NCBI GenBank assembly: GCA_946626595.1
Contig: CAMOUQ010000003.1
Coordinates: forward strand, 1 to 64,000
Direction of reading: 5' to 3'
Length of the DNA stretch: 64,000 nucleotides
Source of the DNA: an uncultured Prevotellaceae bacterium
Lineage (GTDB): Bacteria > Bacteroidota > Bacteroidia > Bacteroidales > Bacteroidaceae
In this document: positions 42,558-50,137 of the stretch, piece by piece
Position numbering within the stretch: position 1 is the stretch's first letter
Layout of the letters: every line of letters begins with the position of its first letter
The notes under the pieces: model-generated
What the model was told of the DNA's origin: nothing
Database searches by the model: none
The model's input: the letters and a program-made list of their open reading frames with translations, nothing else
Made by a program: the position numbers and the translations under genes

Positions 42558-44984
42558 ATGAGAAAGACTTCGACATACAGCAGATGGGGAAGAATGTGGG
42601 CAATCCTGCTTTCTCATTTTCTCATTTTCTCATTTTCTCAACTTCTCCTCGCCCAGGAAGTGCCCGACACCACGCACGTCCGCCTGCGCGGCTCCGTCGT
42701 CGACGAGAACCAGGAGCCCATACCCATGGTCGTCGTGCGCATCGAGGGACAGGGCATAACCACTACGGCCAACGTGGACGGCAAGTACAACATACAGTTC
42801 CGCCCTGCCGACAGCGTCGTGGTGGTGTACCAGATGATCGGATTCCAAAAGCGCACACGCGTGCTGAAGAAGCCCAAGGGCGAACTGGTGCTGAACATCG
42901 TCATGAAGAGCACCGACCGACAGTTGGACGATGTGGAGGTGGTGGAACTGCGCCGACAGATGTCGCAGACGCAGACACTCAACACCGAGGAAATGAAGCG
43001 ACTGCCCTCGACGACAGGAAACGCCGTGGAGGAACTGGTGGCCACACAGGCAGGCGTCTCCACGCACAACGAACTCTCCAGCCAGTACAACGTGCGAGGC
43101 GGCTCGTTCGACGAAAACTGCGTCTACATCAACGGAGCCGAGGTCTATCGCCCGCTGCTCATCAGCTCAGGCCAGCAGGAGGGCCTTTCGGTCATCAACA
43201 GCGACATGGTGGAGCGTGTCGACTTCTCGGCAGGCGGATTCGAGGCCAAGTACGGCGACAAGATGTCGAGCGTGCTGGACATCACCTACCGCAAGCCACG
43301 CGGATGGGAAGGCTCGCTGCAGGGCTCGCTGCTTGGCGCCAATGCCTATGCCGGATATGGCAACAAGCGGTTCGCCTTCTCCAACGGCCTGCGCTACAAG
43401 ACCATGCAGTACATGCTGGGCGCACTGGAGACAAAGGGCGAATACCGTCCGCGATTCCTCGACTACCAGGCCTATCTCTCGTGGACGCCGTCGAAGAACT
43501 GGTCGCTGGACGTCATCGGCTACATCTCGAAGAACAGCTACCGCTTTGTGCCCAAGGACCGCGAGACGCGCTTCGGCACGATGGAGGACATCAAGTCGTT
43601 CCGCGTATATTTCGACGGCAAGGAGGAAGACCTCTTCCGCACCCTCTTCGGCACCGCCAAACTGACACGCCGACTGAATGCACGGTCGGCCCTGAGCCTC
43701 TCCTTCAGCGCCTTCAGCACCAAGGAACGCGAGACCTACGACATACAGGGACAATACTGGCTGGACGACGCCATCGTGGGCAGCCAGCTGGCCGTGGGCA
43801 CATACATGGAACACGCCCGCAACCTGCTGACCAGCAGCACGCAGACCCTGAAGCTGGAGTACGACCTGCGCCGACGCGGACACACCATGCTGGCAGGCCT
43901 CTCCTGGAGCCACGACCGCATCTGGGAGAACAGCCGCGAATGGGAAAGCCGCGACTCCAGCGGCTACAGCATCCCCCACACAGGGCGCGACCTCATGCTC
44001 ATCTACAACCTGAAGAGCGTGAACGAAATCTCCACCAACCACATGGAGATGTACCTCCAGGACACCTGGCGAAAGGAGTCGAAACTGGGCATACTGAGCG
44101 TCAACTACGGTGCACGCCTCTCCTACTGGTCGTGGAACTCGGAGTGGCTCTTCTCGCCACGCGTCAGCATGGGCTACGTGCCAGAGAAGAACGACAACTT
44201 CACCTTCCGCCTGGCCACGGGTCTCTACTACCAGCGCCCCTTCTACAAGGAACTGCGCGACACCATCACCACACAGGGCAACACACGCGTGCGCCTCAAC
44301 CGCGACATACGTTCGCAGCGCTCCTTCCAGCTCCTGGGAGCCATGGAGTACAAGTTCCGCATCCTGAAGCGCCCCTTCAAGTTCTCCACCGAGGTTTACT
44401 ATAAGGCACAGGGCAACATCATCCCCTACAACGTGGACAACGTGAAGATTGTCTACTACGGACAAAACATGGCCAAGGGATACGTCACCGGCATCGACCT
44501 GAAGATATACGGACAACTGACCGAGGGCACCGACAGCTGGATAAGCCTGGGCCTCATGAAGGCACAGATGAACATCGACGGCAAGAAGATACCCCAGCCC
44601 ACCGACCAGCGATGGAACCTCAACTTCTTCTTCTCCGACTTCTTCCCCGGCACCACGCGATGGCGCATGAACCTGAAGGCATCCTTTGCCGACGGACTGC
44701 CCTTCGGACCTCCGCACACGGGATTGGAGAAGCAGGTGTTCCGTGCACCAGCCTACAAGCGCATCGACATCGGCATGAACTTCCGCGCCCTCAACAACGA
44801 AGACCGCCACCTGCGCCACAATGCCGTCCGGAACATCTGGCTGGGGCTCGACTGCTTCAACATCTTCGGCTTCTCCAACGTCTCCGGCTACTACTGGGTC
44901 ACCGACATCCAGGGCAGCCAGTTTGCCGTCCCCAACTATCTGACGGGCCGCATGATCAACGGTCGCTTCCTCATCGAGTTCTGA
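42558..44984 (+). CDS. TonB-dependent outer-membrane receptor with carboxypeptidase-like N-domain
   Basis: An 808 aa beta-barrel transporter. After a signal peptide (residues about 1-33) comes a CarboxypepD_reg-like domain ('VRLRGSVVDENQEPIPMV'), the plug domain ('NVRGGSFDENCVYINGAEVY', 'DFSAGGFEAKYGDKMSSVLD') and the barrel ending in phenylalanine (GRFLIEF). It imports an unknown substrate across the outer membrane using ExbB/TonB energy. Odd point: the signal-peptide codons contain three-plus copies of an 8 bp unit, CTCATTTT, so slipped-strand changes would shift the frame. Confidence 0.92.
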   Translation: MRKTSTYSRWGRMWAILLSHFLIFSFSQLLLAQEVPDTTHVRLRGSVVDENQEPIPMVVVRIEGQGITTTANVDGKYNIQFRPADSVVVVYQMIGFQKRTRVLKKPKGELVLNIVMKSTDRQLDDVEVVELRRQMSQTQTLNTEEMKRLPSTTGNAVEELVATQAGVSTHNELSSQYNVRGGSFDENCVYINGAEVYRPLLISSGQQEGLSVINSDMVERVDFSAGGFEAKYGDKMSSVLDITYRKPRGWEGSLQGSLLGANAYAGYGNKRFAFSNGLRYKTMQYMLGALETKGEYRPRFLDYQAYLSWTPSKNWSLDVIGYISKNSYRFVPKDRETRFGTMEDIKSFRVYFDGKEEDLFRTLFGTAKLTRRLNARSALSLSFSAFSTKERETYDIQGQYWLDDAIVGSQLAVGTYMEHARNLLTSSTQTLKLEYDLRRRGHTMLAGLSWSHDRIWENSREWESRDSSGYSIPHTGRDLMLIYNLKSVNEISTNHMEMYLQDTWRKESKLGILSVNYGARLSYWSWNSEWLFSPRVSMGYVPEKNDNFTFRLATGLYYQRPFYKELRDTITTQGNTRVRLNRDIRSQRSFQLLGAMEYKFRILKRPFKFSTEVYYKAQGNIIPYNVDNVKIVYYGQNMAKGYVTGIDLKIYGQLTEGTDSWISLGLMKAQMNIDGKKIPQPTDQRWNLNFFFSDFFPGTTRWRMNLKASFADGLPFGPPHTGLEKQVFRAPAYKRIDIGMNFRALNNEDRHLRHNAVRNIWLGLDCFNIFGFSNVSGYYWVTDIQGSQFAVPNYLTGRMINGRFLIEF
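42613..42640 (+). repeat. CTCATTTT octanucleotide repeat in the TonB receptor signal peptide
   Basis: CTCATTTT at 42613, 42621 and 42629, followed by partial CTCA at 42637. It encodes the hydrophobic SHFLIFSFSQ part of the signal peptide. The unit length is not a multiple of three. Confidence 0.85.
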
Positions 44985-45045
44985 TTACCCGACCCGACTG
45001 ATTACCGGTTGGAACAATAGCAGCAAACAGCCGCTGAGGTCTATG

Positions 45046-45202
45046 TTTTATCAAGAATTAGAGAATTAGAGAATTTTACCTTGTTACTGGATTGATGAGA
45101 ATTGGAAGAAGGTTTTTGCATGCAAAAACCATTCTCAAATTCTTGATAATTCCAGCCTTGACAATATTAAAAAATTCTCTAATTCTCTAATTCTTGATAA
45201 AA
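45046..45202. repeat. Perfect 32 bp inverted repeat enclosing a palindrome (157 bp element)
   Basis: The arm at 45046-45077 (TTTTATCAAGAATTAGAG...) is the exact reverse complement of 45171-45202. Between them a second palindrome GGTTTTTGCATGCAAAAACC spans 45111-45130. It lies between the convergent TonB receptor and M48 genes, so it may act as a bidirectional terminator or be a MITE-like element. The remainder of 44985-45224 shows nothing else. Confidence 0.9.
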
Positions 45203-45224
45203 TAAATATAATATCGAGAGGCAA

Positions 45225-46115
45225 TTACCTCTTCTTTGTGGTAGTGCTCTTCTTCTTTGTCGTGGCAGCCTTCTTCTGCGTCGAGGCGGCTACAGGCTTG
45301 TAGTACTTCAGTGCCTCGGGCATGAGTTTCTGCAGGGCTGCAAGGCGCTTGGCGTCGGAGGGATGGTCGCTGAAGATTTCGCTCTTCTTGCTGCCCCCCA
45401 GCTGCGACATGCGCTGCCAGAAGGGGATGGCCAACTGCGGGTCGTAGCCAGCCATGGCGGCAAAGATGAGCCCCAGGTGGTCGGCCTCCGTCTCGTTGTC
45501 GCGCGAATACTTGAGGTTGGCAAAGTTGAAGCCCAACTGACCGGCCAGATTGATGAGCGAGGCCGTGTTGCCCCAGCCCCCAGCCTGTGCAGCCTGGCTG
45601 AGCATGGTGCCGCCTATCTGCGCGGCATATTGCTGGCGCATCTGCTTCGAGAGCTGCTCGGCCGAATGCTTGGCTACGGCATGGGCAATCTCGTGCCCCA
45701 TCACGATGGCCAGCCCGTTCTCGTCCTGCGTCAGGGGCAGGATGCCCTCATAGACCACAATCTTGCCGCCAGGCATGCAGAAGGCATTGGCCTGCTTGCT
45801 GGCAACGAGGTTGAACTCCCACTGGTAGTTCTGCAACTGGTTGGCAAACCCATTGTTCCTGAGATACGTCTCTACGGCCGTCGCCAGGCGCTGCCCCACA
45901 CGCTTCACCATGGCAGCGTTGGAGGCATTGGTGGAGAGCTGTGCCCCCCTCATGTAGTCCTGATACTGCTGCGAACTGAGGCTGAGTATCTGGGCATCGT
46001 CGACCAGCAGGTGCGTCTTGCGCCCCGTGATGGGCACGGTGTTGGTGGTGCCGCAGGCAGCCGAGAGCATGGCCAGGGCCACCAATACGGGTGTTCTGAA
46101 ATTCTTCATCTTCAT
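45225..46115 (-). CDS. M48-family metalloprotease lipoprotein
   Basis: A 296 aa zinc protease. Lipoprotein signal with lipobox 'MLSAACG', the zinc motif 'VMGHEIAHAVAKHSAEQ', and a third ligand glutamate in the NETEADHLGL motif. The last 30 residues are lysine/threonine-rich (KKAATTKKKSTTTKKR), perhaps a surface or nucleic-acid contact. The family includes LoiP/BepA-like outer-membrane quality-control proteases. ATG at 46115 is chosen (the next one, 46109, is possible); the longer frame begins inside the promoter. Confidence 0.92.
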   Translation of the reverse strand: MKMKNFRTPVLVALAMLSAACGTTNTVPITGRKTHLLVDDAQILSLSSQQYQDYMRGAQLSTNASNAAMVKRVGQRLATAVETYLRNNGFANQLQNYQWEFNLVASKQANAFCMPGGKIVVYEGILPLTQDENGLAIVMGHEIAHAVAKHSAEQLSKQMRQQYAAQIGGTMLSQAAQAGGWGNTASLINLAGQLGFNFANLKYSRDNETEADHLGLIFAAMAGYDPQLAIPFWQRMSQLGGSKKSEIFSDHPSDAKRLAALQKLMPEALKYYKPVAASTQKKAATTKKKSTTTKKR

Positions 46116-46145
46116 AATATATCGTGTATATGGTTTTACAGCCTG

Positions 46146-46176
46146 CAAAATTACATGTTTTTGCCGTAAAAACAAA
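46146..46176 (-). promoter_or_regulatory. Promoter of the M48 protease gene
   Basis: Minus strand TTTG (46176-46173), 19 nt, TAATTTTG (46153-46146): perfect spacing. Back to back with the epimerase promoter. Confidence 0.8.
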
Positions 46177-46224
46177 AATGCGCCGCCACTTTATGCAAGT
46201 CCGATGGTATTTTGCCCATTTCTG

Positions 46225-46256
46225 TTTGTTTATTCGCCCACTAATTTGTATCTTTG
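46225..46256 (+). promoter_or_regulatory. Promoter of the methylmalonyl-CoA epimerase gene
   Basis: TTTG (46225-46228), 20 nt, TATCTTTG (46249-46256), 50 bp before the ATG at 46307. Confidence 0.8.
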
Positions 46257-46306
46257 CACCACTTAAACATTAAAAACTACTTTTAATAAATCATTTTCAA
46301 CTAACC

Positions 46307-46711
46307 ATGAAGATTTCAAGAATCGAACATCTGGGCATTGCCGTACAGAGCATCGACGCCGTACTGCCCTATTTCCAGGACGTCTTGGGCCTGGAAGTGT
46401 ACAAGACCGAAGTGGTGGAAGACCAGAAGGTCAAGACCGCCTTCCTGAAGGTGGGCGAAGTGAAGCTGGAACTCTTGGAGCCCACCTGCCCCGAGAGCAC
46501 AGTGCAGAAGTTCCTCGACAACGGCGGCCGTGGTGTCCACCACGTAGCCTTCAAGGTTGAGGACGGCGTGAGCGAAGCCCTCGCCATGTGCGACGAGAAG
46601 GGCATCCGCCTCATCGACAAGGCTCCCCGCAAGGGCGCCGACGGCCTGCACATCGCCTTCCTGCATCCGAAGTCGACCTGCGGCATCCTCACCGAGCTGT
46701 GCGAGGAGTAA
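46307..46711 (+). CDS. mce: Methylmalonyl-CoA epimerase
   Basis: A 134 aa VOC-superfamily metalloenzyme that interconverts (R)- and (S)-methylmalonyl-CoA in the propionate pathway. Family features: 'RIEHLGIAVQSIDAVLPYF' with the first metal histidine, 'LELLEPT', 'GRGVHHVAFKVED', 'HIAFLHPKSTCGILTEL'. Length is typical. The mutase genes are not in the window. Its own promoter and a strong terminator (46733) make it monocistronic. Confidence 0.95.
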   Translation: MKISRIEHLGIAVQSIDAVLPYFQDVLGLEVYKTEVVEDQKVKTAFLKVGEVKLELLEPTCPESTVQKFLDNGGRGVHHVAFKVEDGVSEALAMCDEKGIRLIDKAPRKGADGLHIAFLHPKSTCGILTELCEE

Positions 46712-46732
46712 GCCAGAGGACAAACAAGCAAA

Positions 46733-46764
46733 AGAGGCTGTGTCAGACAAATGACACAGCCTCT
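46733..46764 (+). terminator. Terminator hairpin after mce
   Basis: A 13 bp perfect stem AGAGGCTGTGTCA (46733-46745) / TGACACAGCCTCT (46752-46764), 6 nt loop, followed by a TC-rich run. The sequence from here to 46892 has no gene. Confidence 0.85.
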
Positions 46765-46892
46765 TCTCTGTAACGCACGTGCACTCGCATTACTATTTCT
46801 ACATTTTCTTTATTAATAGTCCCCGATTTGTACCTTCACTACAAAGATATATCGTACTCAGTACGGAGACGGTAGGGTTAGCTGCTTCAAAA

Positions 46893-46924
46893 TTTGGAAA
46901 ATTGCCTCCTTAGTCGTATCTTTG
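46893..46924 (+). promoter_or_regulatory. Promoter of nth
   Basis: TTTG (46893-46896), 20 nt, TATCTTTG (46917-46924), 46 bp before the ATG at 46971. Confidence 0.8.
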
Positions 46925-46970
46925 CACAGCGAATACGATAACGAGACTTCTAAGCGAGATATTGAAAAGC

Positions 46971-47603
46971 ATGAAGAAAAGCGAATTATACCGCCAGGTG
47001 CTGGAGCGCCTGGCGGAAATGATGCCCGAGGCAGACACGGAACTGAAGTTCGGCAGCCCCTTCCAGCTGCTGGTGGCCGTCATACTGAGCGCGCAGTGCA
47101 CCGACAAACGCGTGAACATGGTGACGCCACGCCTCTTCGACGACTACCCCACGGCCGAGGCCATGGCACTGGCCACGCCGGAGGTCATCTTCGACTACAT
47201 ACGCACGGTCTCCTACCCCAACAGCAAGGCACGCCACCTGGTGGGCATGGCCAAGATGTTACTCACTGATTACCAGGGCGAAGTGCCCGATACATTGGAG
47301 CAACTGGTGAAGTTGCCCGGCGTAGGCCGCAAGACGGCCAACGTGGTGCAGGCCGTCGTCTACCGCAAGGCGGCAATGGCCGTAGACACCCACGTCTTCC
47401 GCGTCAGTCACCGCATAGGCCTGGTGCCCAAAAGTTGCACCACGCCCTACGCCGTGGAGCGCCATCTGGTGAAGCACATACCCGAGGCCCTCATCCCCAA
47501 GGCCCACCATTGGCTCATCCTGCACGGCCGATATGTGTGCCAGGCACGCCGTCCGAAGTGCGAAGGATGCGGCCTGCTGGGCATCTGCCGACAGAAAATA
47601 TAA
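46971..47603 (+). CDS. nth: Endonuclease III
   Basis: A 210 aa base-excision-repair DNA glycosylase/AP lyase. The helix-hairpin-helix LPGVGRKTANVV carries the catalytic lysine, the catalytic aspartate is in 'VDTHVFRVSHR', and the [4Fe-4S] ligands are in CQARRPKCEGCGLLGIC (C-x6-C-x2-C-x5-C). ATG at 46971 is preferred over an upstream TTG. Monocistronic, followed 98 bp later by pgk with its own promoter box. Confidence 0.96.
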   Translation: MKKSELYRQVLERLAEMMPEADTELKFGSPFQLLVAVILSAQCTDKRVNMVTPRLFDDYPTAEAMALATPEVIFDYIRTVSYPNSKARHLVGMAKMLLTDYQGEVPDTLEQLVKLPGVGRKTANVVQAVVYRKAAMAVDTHVFRVSHRIGLVPKSCTTPYAVERHLVKHIPEALIPKAHHWLILHGRYVCQARRPKCEGCGLLGICRQKI

Positions 47604-47644
47604 AAAATTGTGCCCTTTAGGTTTACTATGTGGCCATTTTTTTG

Positions 47645-47652
47645 TATCTTTG
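47645..47652 (+). promoter_or_regulatory. -7 box of pgk
   Basis: TATCTTTG, 49 bp before the ATG at 47702; the -33 position reads TTTA (47622-47625). Confidence 0.65.
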
Positions 47653-47701
47653 CAACAAATTCAAGATACACATAAATTCAACATCTAAAAACAAGTTCAT
47701 T

Positions 47702-48970
47702 ATGACAATCAAAGATTTCAACTTTGCCGGTAAGAAGGCAATCGTGCGCGTTGACTTCAACGTGCCCCTGGACGGTAACGGTAACATCACCGACGACACA
47801 CGCATCCGCGGTGCTCTGCCCACGCTGAAGCACATCCTGGAGCAGGGCGGCGCACTTATCATCATGTCGCACATGGGCAAGCCCAAGGGCAAAGTCAACC
47901 CCAAGATGTCGCTGGGCCAGATCAAGGACGCCGTGGCAAAGGCTCTGGGCACTGACGTGAAGTTTGCCCCCGACTGCGCCAAGGCTAAGGCTGAGGCCGA
48001 CGCACTGAAGATGGGCGAAGTGCTGCTGCTGGAGAACCTCCGCTTCTATCCCGAGGAGGAAGGCAAGCCCGTGGGCCTGGAGAAGGGCACACCCGAATAC
48101 GACGAGGCCAAGAAGGCCCTGAAGGAGACCCAGAAGGAATTTGCCAAGACGCTGGCTTCGTATGCCGACTGCTACGTCATGGACGCCTTCGGCACGGCTC
48201 ACCGCAAGCATGCCTCGACGGCCGTCATTGCCGACTACTTCGACGCCGACCACAAGATGCTGGGCTTCCTGATGGAGAAGGAAGTGAAGGCCGTGGACAA
48301 CGTACTGAACAACATCAAGCGCCCCTTCGTTGCCATCATGGGCGGTTCGAAGGTGAGCACCAAGATCGGCATCATCGAGAACCTGCTGGGCAAGGTGGAC
48401 AAGCTCATCCTCTGCGGTGGCATGACCTACACCTTCTCTAAGGCTCATGGCGGTGAAATCGGCGACTCCATCGTAGAGCTGGACAAGCTGGACGTAGCCC
48501 TGGGCGTTGAGGAAATGGCCAAGAAGAACGGCGTGGAACTGGTGCTGGGCACCGACTCTGTATGCTGCACAGGCTACGACTTCTCCACCTTCAGCGTGAA
48601 GCCCGGTGCCAAAATCAAGGTGTTCCCCTCCAACGCCATCGAGAACGGATGGGACGGCCTGGATGCCGGGCCCAAGAGCCGCGAGGCCTTTGCCAAGGCC
48701 ATCGAGGGCGCCAAGACCATCCTGTGGAACGGTCCTGCCGGCTGCTTCGAGTGCGACGAGTTCACGGCTGGTAGCCGCGCCGTAGGCGAGGCTGTGGCCA
48801 AGGCAACTGCCGAAGGTGCCTTCTCGCTCATCGGCGGTGGCGACTCTGTGGCTTGCGTCCACAAGTTCGGCCTTGAGGACAAGGTCAGCTACATCTCCAC
48901 CGGCGGCGGCGCACTGCTCGAGGCCATCGAGGGCAAGGTTCTGCCTGGCGTAGCTGCTATCAAGGGCTAA
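47702..48970 (+). CDS. pgk: Phosphoglycerate kinase
   Basis: A 422 aa glycolytic kinase. Landmarks: '[15 protein letters not shown]' with substrate-binding residues, '[10 protein letters not shown]', '[15 protein letters not shown]', '[16 protein letters not shown]', '[13 protein letters not shown]', and the nucleotide-binding end '[15 protein letters not shown]' / '[10 protein letters not shown]'. Complete and of normal length. ATG at 47702 is used rather than 47630, as the added residues lie in the promoter. A palindromic GAGGGG element follows as its probable terminator. Confidence 0.97.
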   Translation: MTIKDFNFAGKKAIVRVDFNVPLDGNGNITDDTRIRGALPTLKHILEQGGALIIMSHMGKPKGKVNPKMSLGQIKDAVAKALGTDVKFAPDCAKAKAEADALKMGEVLLLENLRFYPEEEGKPVGLEKGTPEYDEAKKALKETQKEFAKTLASYADCYVMDAFGTAHRKHASTAVIADYFDADHKMLGFLMEKEVKAVDNVLNNIKRPFVAIMGGSKVSTKIGIIENLLGKVDKLILCGGMTYTFSKAHGGEIGDSIVELDKLDVALGVEEMAKKNGVELVLGTDSVCCTGYDFSTFSVKPGAKIKVFPSNAIENGWDGLDAGPKSREAFAKAIEGAKTILWNGPAGCFECDEFTAGSRAVGEAVAKATAEGAFSLIGGGDSVACVHKFGLEDKVSYISTGGGALLEAIEGKVLPGVAAIKG

Positions 48971-48984
48971 GACCCTACCCGGAG

Positions 48985-49110
48985 AGACCTCTACCCCAGC
49001 CCTCCCCGAGGGGAGGGAGTATATAGATTTTACACTTAAGGCATGAAAAAGAAGCACACGTGGACGGATTATATACTCCCCTCCCTCGGAAGAGGTCTGG
49101 GGAAGGGGTT
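48985..49110. repeat. Imperfect inverted repeat running into a lipoprotein signal region
   Basis: The arm at about 48985-49025 (CTACCCCAGCC, CCTCCCCGAGGGGAGGG, AGTATATA) is an imperfect reverse complement of about 49070-49110 (TATATACTCCCCTCCCTC, GAGGTCTGGGG). The second arm is in the coding sequence of the next gene. The first arm alone is a palindrome able to act as the pgk terminator. Confidence 0.8.
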
Positions 49111-50080
49111 ACTTTTTTCATCTCTGACCCCATCCCTGGCCCTATTCCTCCTGTTGGCCTTGCCCACATCCTGCCGCAAGGAACAGGTGACCCAGTCGCC
49201 AGAGGAGACGGCACGCATCGACTCGCTGGCGCTGCACGTCGGCGTGATGCCCGTGATGGATTGCCTGCCATTCTTCTACGCACAGCGCATGGGCATCTTC
49301 GATGCCGAAGGGGTCGACGTGCGCCTGCACCTCTATGGCGCACAGATGGATGCCGACACGGCATTGCTCAGCCGACGCATGGAAATCGTCTACACCGACC
49401 TGGCCCATGCCCTGGAGATGCAGGGCGACAGCCTGCCCGTGCGCGTGGTGGCCGGCATGAGGGGCAAGCTCAGTCTGCTGACGACAAAGAAAAAGCGCAT
49501 ACGCGCGCTGAAGCACCTCGACGAACGCATGATTGCCCTGAACCGTCTGAGCGAATCCGACTACTGGAGCGACGAGATCATGCGACAGGCAGGACTGGAG
49601 CGAACGGCCATCTACCGGCCGCAAATCAACGACGTCCAACTCCGCTGGACGATGCTGCACGACCAATTGGTGGACGGAGCCATTCTGCCCGAACCCTACG
49701 TCACACAGGCTAAGCTCGAAGGGCACAACTGCATCTTCACGCCCTCCGACTCGGCCACCGCATGGGCTTGCCTGGCCATCCGCAAGGAGACAGTCACCGA
49801 CGCCCACCGCAACCAGCAACTGAAGGCCCTCCTGAAGGCCTACGACAAAGCCGCGGAGGCCCTGAACGGCAAGACCTACCCAGCGGACACACTGTCCGCC
49901 ATCTGGACACGCGTCTACAAACTGCCGCGCGAGGTTGCCGACTCCGTCAGCCTGCCCCAGTTCCCCAAGGCCACCCTGCCGCAAGCCAAGGATGCCGACC
50001 TGGCCATGCGCTGGCTCATACAGCGCGAACGCCGCATCCGCAAGGCACAGCGCGACTCGCTCTTCCTGAGCCTGTTTTAG
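49043..50080 (+). CDS. NMT1/ABC-type substrate-binding lipoprotein with repeat-derived N-terminus
   Basis: A 345 aa lipoprotein (lipobox 'LALPTSCRK') with a periplasmic binding domain of the NMT1/THI5-SsuA type: 'HVGVMPVMDCLPFFYAQRMG', 'EIVYTDLAHALEMQGD', 'DGAILPEPYVTQAKLEG'. No permease or ATPase follows, so its transport partner is unknown. Residues 10-25 (DYILPSLGRGLGKGLLF) come from a dispersed GC-rich repeat, not from a normal signal peptide; the hydrophobic core starts only at about residue 30. The next internal ATG is too late for a signal peptide, so the long start stands. Confidence 0.8.
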   Translation: MKKKHTWTDYILPSLGRGLGKGLLFSSLTPSLALFLLLALPTSCRKEQVTQSPEETARIDSLALHVGVMPVMDCLPFFYAQRMGIFDAEGVDVRLHLYGAQMDADTALLSRRMEIVYTDLAHALEMQGDSLPVRVVAGMRGKLSLLTTKKKRIRALKHLDERMIALNRLSESDYWSDEIMRQAGLERTAIYRPQINDVQLRWTMLHDQLVDGAILPEPYVTQAKLEGHNCIFTPSDSATAWACLAIRKETVTDAHRNQQLKALLKAYDKAAEALNGKTYPADTLSAIWTRVYKLPREVADSVSLPQFPKATLPQAKDADLAMRWLIQRERRIRKAQRDSLFLSLF

Positions 50081-50137
50081 GCAGAACCTGCCTGGCGAAA
50101 GCCTACCTAACCTTTTGTCGAACCTACCCATCATACG

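Noticed and set aside
42584-44404. 606-codon frame overlapping the TonB receptor in another frame
   Set aside because: R/H/P-rich composition typical of a shifted frame in GC-rich DNA. The octanucleotide repeat would allow switching into it, but it encodes no recognisable protein.
49043-50080. Thiamine (THI5-type) transport locus with a TPP riboswitch
   Set aside because: Only the binding protein is present; no TPP riboswitch pattern, permease or ATPase was seen.
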